From Labrys okinawensis (GTDB lineage: Bacteria; Pseudomonadota; Alphaproteobacteria; Rhizobiales; Labraceae): DNA of 64,000 bases. This document shows positions 10,186 to 19,007 of this stretch, one piece after another. Position 1 is the stretch's first letter. Each line of letters begins with the position of its first letter. Under the pieces are notes generated by a model. That model searched no databases. It was not told the DNA's origin and worked only from the letters and a program-made list of their open reading frames with translations. The position numbers and the translations under genes were made by a program. The DNA lies in the NCBI RefSeq assembly GCF_002982075.1, contig NZ_PUEJ01000004.1:1-64000 (forward strand), given 5' to 3'.

Positions 10186-12450
10186 TCACAGCAATTCCTC
10201 GATGGCAATCGGGAAATGCCTCACGCGCTTGCCGGTCGCGTGCCAGACGGCGTTGGCCACGGCACCAGCCGTGCCGGTGATGCCGATCTCGCCGACGCCC
10301 TTGATGCCGAGCGCGTTCACATGCGGATCGTGCTCCTCGACCAGGATGGCCTCCAGTGACGGTACGTCGGCATTGACGGGCACATGGTATTCGGCGAGAT
10401 CCGCATTCATGATCCGGCCGGAACGGTGATCGATCACCGCATGCTCGTGCAAGGCGAAGGACACGCCCCAGATCATGCCACCGAGATACTGGCTGCGAAC
10501 CAGATGGGGGTTGATGATCCGCCCGGCCGCAAAGGCGCCGACGAGCCGGCTGACACGCACCTGCCCGAGATCGGGATCGACCTTGACCTCGGCGAACACC
10601 GCGCCATGGGCATGCATGGCATAGCTCGCCTGCGACGCGGGGTCGGCGCTGCCGCGCCCCCGGGCCTCGATTTCCGCCAGGCCTGCGCGGCCGAGAATAT
10701 CGGCATAGCTCTCGCTGCGGCTTTCATCGTCGCGTCGGTGGAGACGGCCGTCGCGGGCGATCACGCCGGCATTGCCGGCGCCGAACAGCGGCGAGCGCTC
10801 GTCGCCCACAGCCAGGTCCGCCAGCTTGGCGATCACCGCCGCACCGGCTTCATGGATCGCCGCACCGGCCGTTGCCGTATGCGCCGAACCACCGGCGATG
10901 CCGGCATCCGGCAGGTCGGAGGTACCTGCCCGGAATTCCACGCGGTCGATGTCGAGCCCCAGGCCGTCGGCAGCGATCTGGGCCAAGGCTGTCCAGGCCC
11001 CCTGTCCCATGTCATGGGCGCCGGTTTCCATCAGGCCGGAACCGTCGCGCCGGATCACGGCCCGCGCCTCGGCCTGGAACATCAGAGCCGGGAAGATGGC
11101 CGTGCCCATGCCCCAGCCGACGAGAAAGCCGGCTTCGTCGCGCATCTGGCGGGGGGCGAGCGGCCGGCCGGCCCAGCCGAAACGCTTGGCACCTTCCGCA
11201 TAGCATTCGCGCAGGGCTTTCGAAGAGAAGGGCTTGCCGGTGGTCGGTTCGATTTCGGCATAGTTCCTGAGCCGGAACTCGAGCGGATCGATGCCACTTG
11301 CCCAGGCCGCTTCGTCCATAGCGCTTTCCAGCGCGATGGAACCGGAGGCCTCGCCGGGCGCCCGCATGAACAGCGGGGTTCCCGTATCGGTGCGCACGGC
11401 GTCATAGGTGGTGGCGATGGCAGGGCTGGCATAGAGCGCATGCGAAGCGCTGGCGGCAGGCTCGAAGAAGTCGTCGAAGGTCGAGGAAGCCGTTCTGGCG
11501 TGATGGACGAGCGCCCTCAGCGCCCCGTCTGCGGCAACGCCGAGCTGCAAAGTTTGCCGGGTAGGCGCGCGATGGCCCACCGGCCCGTACATCTGATCGC
11601 GCCGAAGCACGAGCTTCACCGGCCGGCCGACGAGGCGGGCCGCCATGATGCCCAGGATCTGGGGCCCCGAAACCAGCCCCTTGCAGCCGAAGCCGCCGCC
11701 GAGAAACGGGCTGCGGATATGGATCTTGTCCGGTGCGATGCCGAAGAGGGCGGCAATGCGGCCCTGCGCCATCGCCATGCCCTGGCTGGGCGTATCGATC
11801 GAAAGGCTGTCGCCCTGCCAGCTTGCGACGATGGCATGCGGCTCGATCGGGTTGTGATATTGGGTAGGCGTCTCGTAGACGGCTTCAATCCGCTTGTCCG
11901 CCTCGGCGAAACCGGCCTCGATGTCGCCATGCACGGCTTGCGAGGGGTTGCCGACGCCCACAGCCGCCGGCACGAAGCTGTCGCCATCGAGGCCGACCCT
12001 GGTTGTTTCCATCTCGTAGCGTGGGGCCAGCAGGGCGGCGCCCTCCGTCGCGGCTTCCAGTGACTGCGCGATCACCACGGCGATGGGCTGCCCCGCATAG
12101 CGCACGCGGTCGTTCTGCAGGACATCGAGCCGGAACATGAAGGGATGGTCCTTGGCATCCGGATCCTGCGCCAGCGCCGGCTTGTGATCCGGTGTCATCA
12201 CCTCCACCACGCCCGGATGGGCCTTGGCCGCCTCGACGTCGAGGGCGGCAACCCGGCCACGGGCAATCTGCGCCGCGGCGATCACGGCGTAGAGCATGCC
12301 AGCAGGATGATTGTCGGCCGCGTAGCGTGCGGCGCCGGTAACCTTGAGCACGCCGTCGCGGCGCGTCAAAGGCTGGCCGATATTGGAGCCGTGCCGGACA
12401 TGAGCGGGAGACCGGTTCGGCTTGAGGTCGGGCGTGACGAGTTCAGGCAT
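10186..12450 (-). CDS. Aldehyde oxidoreductase molybdenum-binding subunit (PaoC/YagR-like)
   Basis: This is the large, Moco-binding subunit of a xanthine-oxidase-family enzyme, 754 residues long. The N-terminal substrate-channel domain begins around IGQPLTRRDGVLKVTGAARYAAD. Moco-binding segments include SPFLGGGFGCKG, FMRAPGEASG, and the C-terminal IKGVGEIGITGTAGAVANA, whose Glu is the usual catalytic base. It ends the operon (transcribed FeS, FAD, Moco). The start MPELVTPD at 12450 overlaps the FAD subunit stop by 8 bp; a longer frame exists upstream but lies inside the FAD gene. E. coli PaoC oxidises aromatic aldehydes; that specificity here is inference. Confidence 0.92.
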   Translation of the reverse strand: MPELVTPDLKPNRSPAHVRHGSNIGQPLTRRDGVLKVTGAARYAADNHPAGMLYAVIAAAQIARGRVAALDVEAAKAHPGVVEVMTPDHKPALAQDPDAKDHPFMFRLDVLQNDRVRYAGQPIAVVIAQSLEAATEGAALLAPRYEMETTRVGLDGDSFVPAAVGVGNPSQAVHGDIEAGFAEADKRIEAVYETPTQYHNPIEPHAIVASWQGDSLSIDTPSQGMAMAQGRIAALFGIAPDKIHIRSPFLGGGFGCKGLVSGPQILGIMAARLVGRPVKLVLRRDQMYGPVGHRAPTRQTLQLGVAADGALRALVHHARTASSTFDDFFEPAASASHALYASPAIATTYDAVRTDTGTPLFMRAPGEASGSIALESAMDEAAWASGIDPLEFRLRNYAEIEPTTGKPFSSKALRECYAEGAKRFGWAGRPLAPRQMRDEAGFLVGWGMGTAIFPALMFQAEARAVIRRDGSGLMETGAHDMGQGAWTALAQIAADGLGLDIDRVEFRAGTSDLPDAGIAGGSAHTATAGAAIHEAGAAVIAKLADLAVGDERSPLFGAGNAGVIARDGRLHRRDDESRSESYADILGRAGLAEIEARGRGSADPASQASYAMHAHGAVFAEVKVDPDLGQVRVSRLVGAFAAGRIINPHLVRSQYLGGMIWGVSFALHEHAVIDHRSGRIMNADLAEYHVPVNADVPSLEAILVEEHDPHVNALGIKGVGEIGITGTAGAVANAVWHATGKRVRHFPIAIEELL

Positions 12451-13501
12451 CTCGGCGTGCTCCGGGCAGGGTTGAGAAAGGAGAACCCGGCAAAGCGGGG
12501 ATACGATCCGGCGTGCCGGCGGCCGCTTCGGCCAGGGCGCGCGCGAGCGTGCGGCGCGCCAGTTCAATCTTGAATTCATTGTCGCCCGAGGGCTTCGCCC
12601 CGGCGAGAGCGGCCTGCGCCGCGCGCCGGAAGACGGCTTCGTCCGGCACGGCGCCGGTCAGGGTCGCTTCCGCTTCGAGCGGCCGCCAGGGCTTGGCCGC
12701 GACGCCGCCAAGCGCCAGCCGCGCCTCCTCGATCACCCCATCCCTGAGGCGCAGGGCAGCGGTCGCCGAGACCACGGCAAAGGCATAGGATGTCCGCTCG
12801 CGAACCTTGAGATACCGGGCATTCGCCGCAAAGCCGGCGGCATCGGCGGGCAATCTCACGGCCACGATCAGTTCGCCCGGTTCCAGAGCCGTATCGTGCT
12901 CCGGCGCATCGCCCGGAAGACGATGCAGATCGCCGAACGGGATTTCACGACGCCCTGCCCTGCCCTCGATTTCCACCATGGCGCCGAAAGCCGCCAGCGG
13001 CACGCAGAAATCCGAGGGATGGGTTGCGATGCAGGCCTCGCTCCAGCCCAATATGGCATGCAGGCGGTTCTCGCCGCCCCGGGCATCGCAGCCCGAGCCC
13101 GGGGCACGCTTGTTGCAAGCGCCGGTGACGTCGAAGAAATAGGCACAGCGTGTACGCTGCATCAGATTGCCACCAACGGTCGCCGCATTGCGCAGCTGGC
13201 CGGACGCACCCGACAGCAGCGCCTCGGCAATCGCGGGATAGGCTTTCGAGAAAACCGGATCATGGGCGAGATCCGCATTGCGCACTAGCGCACCGATCCT
13301 GACGCTGCCATCGGGCTGCCATTCGACCGCACCGAGATCCGGCAGACGGGTGACATCCACGAGCCGGTCGGGACGGCTCACGCCGGTCTTCATCAGATCG
13401 AGGAGGTTGGTGCCGGCCGCGAGAAAGGCAGAGCCGGGCTGGGACGCCGCCGCGACGGCTTCGGCGATGGTGGCGGGCCTCACATAATCGAAGCTCTTCA
13501 T
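12443..13501 (-). CDS. Aldehyde oxidoreductase FAD-binding subunit with extra FeS cysteines (PaoB/YagS-like)
   Basis: This 352-residue subunit binds FAD through the AGGTNLLD-type loop (here LAAGTNLLDLM near residue 28) and GQLRNAATVGGNL near 101-113. Four cysteines at about 119 (RTRC), 129 (TGAC), 138 (GSGC) and 157 (SEACIATHPSD) match the insert that binds a [4Fe-4S] cluster in E. coli PaoB. Ordinary xanthine dehydrogenase medium subunits lack it. That places the enzyme in the PaoABC branch. The start MKSFDYVRPA overlaps the FeS-subunit stop by 4 bp (ATGA), so the operon is translationally coupled. Confidence 0.93.
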   Translation of the reverse strand: MKSFDYVRPATIAEAVAAASQPGSAFLAAGTNLLDLMKTGVSRPDRLVDVTRLPDLGAVEWQPDGSVRIGALVRNADLAHDPVFSKAYPAIAEALLSGASGQLRNAATVGGNLMQRTRCAYFFDVTGACNKRAPGSGCDARGGENRLHAILGWSEACIATHPSDFCVPLAAFGAMVEIEGRAGRREIPFGDLHRLPGDAPEHDTALEPGELIVAVRLPADAAGFAANARYLKVRERTSYAFAVVSATAALRLRDGVIEEARLALGGVAAKPWRPLEAEATLTGAVPDEAVFRRAAQAALAGAKPSGDNEFKIELARRTLARALAEAAAGTPDRIPALPGSPFSTLPGARRDA

Positions 13502-13995
13502 GCCGATTTCCTCCGGTCGCCCTCGGCGAGGACATGATGAGCCTCCAGCACGGCCTCGGTGATGCCGGCATAGGCGGAGCAGCGGCACAGATTGCCGCTC
13601 ATCCCCTCGCGAATACGCTCGGGATCGTCGCCCGCCTGGCCTTCACGGAGAAGGCCGATGGCGCTCATGATCTGGCCGGGCGTACAGAAGCCGCACTGGA
13701 AACCGTCATGGGCGATGAAGGCCGCCTGCATGGGGTGGAGATTCTCGCCCTGGGCGATGCCCTCGATGGTTTCGATCGACGCGCCATCATGGCTGACGGC
13801 AAGCGCCAGGCAGGAATTGATGCGGCGGCCGTCGACCAGAATGGTGCAGGCGCCGCATTGACCGCGGTCGCATCCCTTCTTGGTGCCGGTGAGGTCGAGG
13901 CGCTCCCGCAGGAGATCGAGAAGCGTCACCCTGGGATCGTCGAGTTCAACATGGCGTTGCTCGCCGTTGACGGTGAGGCTGATGGAGAAAGTCAT
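13498..13995 (-). CDS. Aldehyde oxidoreductase 2Fe-2S subunit (PaoA/YagT-like)
   Basis: This small subunit carries two [2Fe-2S] clusters. The N-terminal ferredoxin-like cluster uses the CDRGQCGACTI group. The C-terminal cluster uses CGFCTPGQ and GNLCRCSAY. The 165-residue form starts MTFSISLTVNGE. E. coli PaoA has a long twin-arginine leader; here the open frame continues 77 residues upstream but shows no RR motif plus hydrophobic segment, so I infer a cytoplasmic enzyme and the short start. It is the first gene of the operon and diverges from a TetR gene. Confidence 0.93.
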   Translation of the reverse strand: MTFSISLTVNGEQRHVELDDPRVTLLDLLRERLDLTGTKKGCDRGQCGACTILVDGRRINSCLALAVSHDGASIETIEGIAQGENLHPMQAAFIAHDGFQCGFCTPGQIMSAIGLLREGQAGDDPERIREGMSGNLCRCSAYAGITEAVLEAHHVLAEGDRRKSA

Positions 13996-14110
13996 GCACT
14001 GCTCCAATCGACTGATTTTTTGAACTGTCGAGGCTGCGGAGAGCGAAGCGCTTTTTGGGGTGTGGCCGATTCTCTCGGAACGAAAAGCGCCCGTGTCTTC
14101 AGAGTCTCCT

Positions 14111-14205
14111 GGGAGCACGACCCGGAGGGACCGAGCTCCCGGCTTCGGGTCGCCGGACATAATCTCGGCGCCCCGCTGCAAACGCATCGCCCGGCAAGGC
14201 CGGGC
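14111..14205 (-). promoter_or_regulatory. Structured leader with competing hairpins upstream of the Mo-enzyme operon
   Basis: Between the likely operator (14258-14274) and the FeS-subunit start (13995) lie about 260 untranslated bases. Three pairings are visible: GCCCGGC with GCCGGGC (14189-14205, 3-base loop); GACCCG with CGGGTC (14119-14151) enclosing GGGA/TCCC; and GGGAGC with GCTCCC (14111-14140), which excludes the second. GC-rich sequence makes chance pairings common, so a regulatory role is inference. Confidence 0.3.
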
Positions 14206-14257
14206 TTCGATTTGATTGAAAAGCATCTGTCTGTTTTGATGCTCATGCAGTATTTAT

Positions 14258-14274
14258 ACGGAGGGTCCCTCCGT
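14258..14274. promoter_or_regulatory. Perfect palindrome, likely TetR operator
   Basis: The sequence ACGGAGGGTCCCTCCGT is a perfect 8-bp inverted repeat around one T. It lies 30 bp upstream of the TetR start and is the only perfect long palindrome in the divergent region. Adjacent AT-rich sequence (TATTTATA, 14251-14258) could be a -10 box. I infer that the TetR protein binds here and controls both its own gene and the molybdenum enzyme operon. Confidence 0.7.
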
Positions 14275-14303
14275 TTTGCAAGGGGCAGGCTGACTGAATT
14301 CAG

Positions 14304-14897
14304 ATGGTGGAGCGAAACGGGAAAACAAGCCGCAAGCCGCGCGCCGATGCGATCCGCAATCGGGAACGGCTGCTGGCGGCCGCCAAGACCGTCTTCAGCA
14401 GGGGTGGCTCCGAGGCGAGCCTGGAGGCCGTCGCAAGGCAGGCGGAAGTCGGCATCGGCACGCTCTACCGCCACTTTCCCACCCGCGAATCACTGTTCGA
14501 GGCGGTCTATCGGCAGGAAGTGGATCATCTCAGCGAATTGGCGGAGCAACTGAAGGACGGCATGGAGCCGGTCGATGCCGTCCGTCGCTGGCTGCATGCC
14601 AATGTGCAATTGGTCGCGACCAAGAAAGGCATGCTGACGGCATTAGCGCTCGCCGCCTATGCTCCGTCCGAACTCTATGCCTATTCCTTCGACCGTCTGA
14701 CCACGGCACTGGGCATCCTGCTGGCCCGGGCCGTTGCCGCCGGACAGATGCGGGCTGATATCACGCCGGAGGACCTGCTGCGGGCCCTGGTAGGCATGTG
14801 CTACATGCGCGACCATCCCGGCTGGCTGGAAGCCGTACAAAGGCTCGTCGACGTTTTCGTCGACGGCCTGTGTGTCGGAGCTGCCAAGGCAGGTTGA
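14304..14897 (+). CDS. TetR family transcriptional repressor
   Basis: The N-terminal helix-turn-helix is typical TetR: RNRERLLAAAKTVFSRGG, then EASLEAVARQAEVGIGTLYRHFPTRESLFEAVY (residues about 18-66). The C-terminal ligand-binding half (to residue 197) has the helical pattern of regulators such as YjdC/SbtR. The gene is divergent from the Pao-like operon with a perfect palindrome between them, so autoregulation and control of that operon are likely; the inducer may be an aldehyde or related compound. Its stop lies 25 bp from the stop of the convergent YdeP-like gene. Confidence 0.92.
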   Translation: MVERNGKTSRKPRADAIRNRERLLAAAKTVFSRGGSEASLEAVARQAEVGIGTLYRHFPTRESLFEAVYRQEVDHLSELAEQLKDGMEPVDAVRRWLHANVQLVATKKGMLTALALAAYAPSELYAYSFDRLTTALGILLARAVAAGQMRADITPEDLLRALVGMCYMRDHPGWLEAVQRLVDVFVDGLCVGAAKAG

Positions 14898-14921
14898 ATC
14901 TCCGATCGCCGCGCCTTCCGG

Positions 14922-17195
14922 TCACCCTGCTTTGCGGATGCGCACCGGCACGGATTTGTAGGAAGGCGTGCCGCTTTCCTCATCCTTGTGGTCGAGGGGC
15001 ACCAGCCCATTGGCTTCGGGATAATAGGCCGCGACCGAGCCACGGGCGATGTCATAGGCGATGGCGGTGAGGCTGAGGCGCCGGGGTTCGCCCGACGGCA
15101 GCGCCGTCTCGATCTCGACGAGATCGCCATGCTCCAGTCCCAGACGGGATAGATCCGCCTCGTTCACGAACAACACGTCGCGGCGGCCGAACACGCCGCG
15201 ATAGCGGTCGTTCAACCCGTAGATCGTGGTGTTGTACTGGTCATGGCTGCGGATGGTCGCCAGCTTGAGCAGGCTGGCATCGGCCATCATCGCGTCCTCC
15301 TCAAGTCCCTTGAAGGGCAGGAACTCGGCCTTGCCCGAGGGAGTCGGCCAGATGCGCTCCGTCGGCGGCAGCGGCAGGCGGAAGCCGCCGGGGATGCGAA
15401 TCCGCCGGTTGTAATCCTTGAAGTCCGGCAGGACGCTCTCGATCGCATCGCGGATGAGATCGTAATCGGCGACCATTTCCGCCCAATACACCTTGCTGTT
15501 CGGCAGCGTCGCCATCGCCATGCCGGCGACGATGGCCGTCTCGGAGCGCAGGTGCTCGGAGGCCGGCGGCAGCTTGCCGCGCGAGGCGTGCACCATGGAC
15601 ATGGAGTCCTCCACCGTCACCGCCTGGGGCCCGCTCGCCTGCATGTCGCGCTCGGTCCGCCCCAGCACCGGCAGGATGATCGACTGCTTGCCGATGAGCA
15701 GTTGCGAGCGGTTCAGCTTGGTGTCGAGATGCACCGCAAGGTCGAGCTTGCGCATGGCGGCTTGGCAGCGTTCGGGGTCGGGCATGGCGACGGCGAAATT
15801 ACCCCCCAGGCAGATCAAGACCTTCGAGCTGCCCGCGTCGATCGCTTCCATGGTGGCCACCGCGTCATGGCCGTGATGGCTCGGCGGCTTGAAGCCGAAG
15901 GTGCGCTCGATCCCCTCGAACAGGACAGCGTTGGGTTTTTCGGTAATGCCGACCGTCCGGTTGCCCTGTACGTTGGAATGGCCGCGCAAGGGGCAGATGC
16001 CCGCACCCGGCTTGCCGAAATTGCCCTTCAGCAACAGGAGATTGGCAATCTGCTGCACATTGGCGGTTCCCCGGTTGTGCTGCGTGATGCCCATGCCGTA
16101 GGCGACGATGGTGGCATTGGAACGGGCATAGGCTTCCGCGACTTCGCCGAGCTGGGCCTTGCTGAAGCCGCTGATGGCCTCGATGGCCTGCCAGGAGGTG
16201 GCGCCGAGATCGGCTGCGAACTCGGCAAAGCCGTGGGTGTGGGTGGTGATGAAATCGTGGTCGAGTATCTTGTTGCCCGACGCCTCGTCCATCTCGACCA
16301 AAGCCTTCATCACGCCCTTGAGGGCGGCGGCGTCCGCGCCGACCTTGACCTGATAGTAGGACGAGGCGATCCGCGTGGAACCGAAGGTCCCCATCTCGAT
16401 GGGATTCTGCGGATCGGCGAAACGTTCGAGCGCCCGCTCCTTCAGGGGGTTGAACACGATGATCGGCACGCCGCGCCGCGAACATTCATGCAGCGTGCCC
16501 ATCATGCGCGGATGGTTGGTGCCCGGATTGTGCCCCAGCGAGAGGATCAGCTCGCAATGGTCGAAATCCTCCAGCGAGACGGTGCCCTTGCCGATGCCGA
16601 TCGATTGCGGCAGGCCGACGCTGGTGGCCTCGTGGCACATGTTCGAACAATCGGGAAAATTGTTGCTGCCGAATTCGCGCGCGAAGAGCTGGAACAGGAA
16701 AGCCGCCTCATTGGAGGCGCGGCCGGAGGTATAGAATTCGGCCATGCTCGGATCGGGCAGGCTATGCAAGGCGGCGGCGATGCGGGCGAAAGCATCATCC
16801 CACTCGATCGGCTGATAGGTGTCCGTCTGCGAATCATAGGCCATCGGATGGGTGAGACGGCCCTCGTTCTCGAGGTGATAGTCACTCCAGCCCAGGAGCT
16901 CGGTGACGGTGTGTTCGGCGAAGAATTCCGGCGTGACGCGCCTGCTCGTCGCCTCCCAGGTCACGGCCTTGGCACCGTTCTCGCAAAACTGGAACGTCGA
17001 GCTGTGCTCCTTGTCCGGCCAGGCACAGCCAGGGCAGTCGAAACCATCCGGCTTGTTCATCCGCAGCAAGGTCAGCGGTGCCTCGAGCACTTCCATCTGC
17101 GTGCGCACGGCCGCCGCCGTCGCCTTGAGAGCCCCCCAACCACCGGCCGGGCTACCATATGGCCTGATGCCAGGAACGTCGCGCTTGCGGGCCAT
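14922..17195 (-). CDS. FdhF/YdeP family molybdopterin oxidoreductase
   Basis: This 757-residue protein belongs to the YdeP branch of the formate dehydrogenase alpha-like family. The N-terminal region has the branch's DCPGCAWPD cysteine pair but not the full four-Cys [4Fe-4S] motif of true FdhF. Moco domains follow (FYTSGRASNEAAF, FPDCSNMCHEATS, LSLGHNPGTNHPR, MGITQHNRGTANVQQI), and a C-terminal MopB-CT beta-barrel. In E. coli YdeP is linked to acid resistance, but the reaction is not established. It is a single gene with no FdhD or NAD-binding partner nearby. The start MARKRDVPGIRPYGSPAGGWG matches family N-termini. Confidence 0.92.
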   Translation of the reverse strand: MARKRDVPGIRPYGSPAGGWGALKATAAAVRTQMEVLEAPLTLLRMNKPDGFDCPGCAWPDKEHSSTFQFCENGAKAVTWEATSRRVTPEFFAEHTVTELLGWSDYHLENEGRLTHPMAYDSQTDTYQPIEWDDAFARIAAALHSLPDPSMAEFYTSGRASNEAAFLFQLFAREFGSNNFPDCSNMCHEATSVGLPQSIGIGKGTVSLEDFDHCELILSLGHNPGTNHPRMMGTLHECSRRGVPIIVFNPLKERALERFADPQNPIEMGTFGSTRIASSYYQVKVGADAAALKGVMKALVEMDEASGNKILDHDFITTHTHGFAEFAADLGATSWQAIEAISGFSKAQLGEVAEAYARSNATIVAYGMGITQHNRGTANVQQIANLLLLKGNFGKPGAGICPLRGHSNVQGNRTVGITEKPNAVLFEGIERTFGFKPPSHHGHDAVATMEAIDAGSSKVLICLGGNFAVAMPDPERCQAAMRKLDLAVHLDTKLNRSQLLIGKQSIILPVLGRTERDMQASGPQAVTVEDSMSMVHASRGKLPPASEHLRSETAIVAGMAMATLPNSKVYWAEMVADYDLIRDAIESVLPDFKDYNRRIRIPGGFRLPLPPTERIWPTPSGKAEFLPFKGLEEDAMMADASLLKLATIRSHDQYNTTIYGLNDRYRGVFGRRDVLFVNEADLSRLGLEHGDLVEIETALPSGEPRRLSLTAIAYDIARGSVAAYYPEANGLVPLDHKDEESGTPSYKSVPVRIRKAG

Positions 17196-17539
17196 ATGTC
17201 CCTCTGCTCCCCTATGTCACATGTGGATCGTCACGGATCGCGGCCAGCCCGGCAGCCCTCGCATATCGAGGAGCATGTCGGATCATTGAGGCTTGCCCCT
17301 CGGCCAGCTTGCTTGTTCTCCCTCTCCTGTCAACCGGCATGGGAATGCCGGTGAGCTCGATCGGCCGGCGCCGTACCGCGGTTTGCTGGACCTGTTCGTC
17401 GGCGGCCAATCCGGCTCGCCCATAGGCGCTAACATTGCAGAGGCATGCACCCGATACGCCGTGTTCTGCAAAATGCATCGTTTCCAAGAATGCCGATCTG
17501 AAGATCGGCACTCCAGGGTTGCGGGGCGATTTCCGCCTC
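17196..17539. other. Intergenic spacer with one dispersed palindrome
   Basis: No gene is supported in this 344-bp interval between two minus-strand genes. It probably contains the promoter of the YdeP-like gene. The only distinct element is the palindromic repeat at 17482-17513, described separately. Confidence 0.5.
17482..17513. repeat. Dispersed palindromic repeat, family A copy 1
   Basis: Reads TTTCCAAGAATGCCGATCTG then AAGATCGGCACTC. The core arms TGCCGATCT and AGATCGGCA pair perfectly around two bases. The TTTCCAAGA flank recurs, in reverse complement, next to the copy at 41778-41812, and the core recurs at 41831-41859 and 48379-48407. The shared flank shows it is a defined element and not a chance hairpin. 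Confidence 0.7.
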
Positions 17540-17965
17540 TCAGATCACGGGCGCATAGTCGACCGCCTGCATGGTGCGATCTTCGATCGCGCCGACCATC
17601 TTGCCGTCGCGGGCCACGGTCTCGTTCTTGATGCGCTGCCATTCCTCGTCGGCCATGAAGCGGTCCCAGGCCGCCTTCATGGTCTCTGCATCCGGCCAGC
17701 GTAGCAGGTAGACGAATTCCGTCCTCTCCGGCGTGGCCGTCTCCCACAGCGAGACGAAGTCGAAACCGTAGGTCTTCATGATGCGAACGGCATGGTCGCG
17801 AAAACGGGCGTGGAAAGCCGCCTTGTTGTGCTCGAATATCTCATAGATGCGCAATTGATAGATCATCGAATTCCTGCTCCTTCGGGCATGACTGGAGCCG
17901 GCCTGGAAGCCAGAAGTCATGGTCGCGGCAGCTGCCGCAAACTTCAGGAGATCACGTCGATCCAT
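17540..17965 (-). CDS. NIPSNAP family protein, possibly Tat-exported
   Basis: The C-terminal 105 residues are a NIPSNAP ferredoxin-like dimeric domain, beginning MIYQLRIYEIFEHNKAAFHARF and including LLRWPDAETMKAAWDRFMADEEW. An in-frame extension upstream reads MDRRDLLKFAAAAATMTSG, which looks like a twin-arginine signal, so I used the ATG at 17965. An ATG three codons before that, and one at the NIPSNAP boundary giving a cytoplasmic form, remain possible. NIPSNAP proteins have no firmly established bacterial function. A LysR gene lies about 100 bp upstream on the same strand. Confidence 0.8.
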   Translation of the reverse strand: MDRRDLLKFAAAAATMTSGFQAGSSHARRSRNSMIYQLRIYEIFEHNKAAFHARFRDHAVRIMKTYGFDFVSLWETATPERTEFVYLLRWPDAETMKAAWDRFMADEEWQRIKNETVARDGKMVGAIEDRTMQAVDYAPVI

Positions 17966-18062
17966 CGGGCGAAGGCTCATGACAACCGCTCCAGCTCAGC
18001 TCGCAGCGATTTTGGCCACCCAGGCACCAATGTAAAATATATTATAGGAGATCGATTGATAT

Positions 18063-18974
18063 CTATCGTGTATCGGCTTTTGCCACCTGCCTGACGACAT
18101 CGATGAAACTGTCGCGGATCGAAGAGGACATATCGGCCCGCCAGCCCAGCACCATGTCCATATGGCTCAGTTCATCCGGCGCCGTGGTGATGATCGGGCA
18201 AAAGACTGCGCCCTTGCGGTTTTCCTGGCCGGCCGAGGCCGGCACCAGCGCCACGCCGATGCCGCCTGCCACCAGGCCGACGACGGTTTGCATCTCACAG
18301 GCTTGCTGGGTGACGCGCGGCTCGAACCCGGCATGCCGGCACAGGGCGATCAGCTGGTCGTGGAAGCTCACCCCCTCGTCCCGAGGGGTCATGATGAAAT
18401 CCTCACCGGCCAGCTGCTCCAGCCTGATCGCTGCACCGGTGGCGAGGGGATGATCGTCGGGCAAGGCGGCCAGGACCGGCTCACGCTCGATGCGCTCGAA
18501 ACGGATATCGGCTGCCGGAATGCCCGGCCAGCGCATGAAGCCGATATCGGCCTGCTTGCCTCGCAGAGCCTCGATCTGCTTGGCCGTGGTCGCCTCGCGC
18601 AGCACGAGCTCCACCTCCGGAAAACGGGAGCGGAATGTCCGCAGCGCCAACGGCACCAGATCACGACGGGCCGTGCCGACAAAGGTGATGGCAAGCCGGC
18701 CTGCCAGGCCCGCCTCGATCCGGCGAGCCCGCAAGGCCCCCTGCTCCAGGCTTGCCAGGCAGGCCTTCGCCGTATCGAGAAAGGCAACGCCCGCCTCCGT
18801 CAGGGCGACATGCCGATTGCTGCGCGTGAACAGGCGCGCGCCGACCTTCTCCTCGAGCTTGCGCACGGCCTGGCTCAGGGGCGGCTGGGCCATATGCAGC
18901 CGCTCGGCGGCGCGATGGAAATGCAGTTCCTCGGCGAGGACCACGAACTGGTGCAGAAGACGTGTCTCGATCAT
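18063..18974 (-). CDS. LysR family transcriptional regulator
   Basis: A standard 303-residue LysR protein. The winged helix-turn-helix occupies residues 1-60 (IETRLLHQFVVLAEELHFHRAAERLHMAQPPLSQ is the familiar start). The PBP2-type effector domain occupies about 90-295 and resembles the CbnR/CatR subgroup (aromatic degradation-type). The start at 18974 fits the family; the open frame extends further upstream into the hppA terminator and is not coding. LysR regulators usually control a neighbour; the NIPSNAP gene downstream on the same strand is the only close candidate, so the target is unclear. Confidence 0.93.
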   Translation of the reverse strand: MIETRLLHQFVVLAEELHFHRAAERLHMAQPPLSQAVRKLEEKVGARLFTRSNRHVALTEAGVAFLDTAKACLASLEQGALRARRIEAGLAGRLAITFVGTARRDLVPLALRTFRSRFPEVELVLREATTAKQIEALRGKQADIGFMRWPGIPAADIRFERIEREPVLAALPDDHPLATGAAIRLEQLAGEDFIMTPRDEGVSFHDQLIALCRHAGFEPRVTQQACEMQTVVGLVAGGIGVALVPASAGQENRKGAVFCPIITTAPDELSHMDMVLGWRADMSSSIRDSFIDVVRQVAKADTR

Positions 18975-19007
18975 CGGCCAGGACCATTGCGGCCCTTCCG
19001 GCCGCCT

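Noticed and set aside
10384-12063. Plus-strand open frame of 559 codons opposite the Mo-subunit gene
   Set aside because: Antisense shadow of a gene with clear Moco motifs.
15243-17354. Plus-strand open frame of 703 codons opposite the YdeP-like gene
   Set aside because: Antisense shadow of a well supported molybdopterin oxidoreductase; no recognisable motif.
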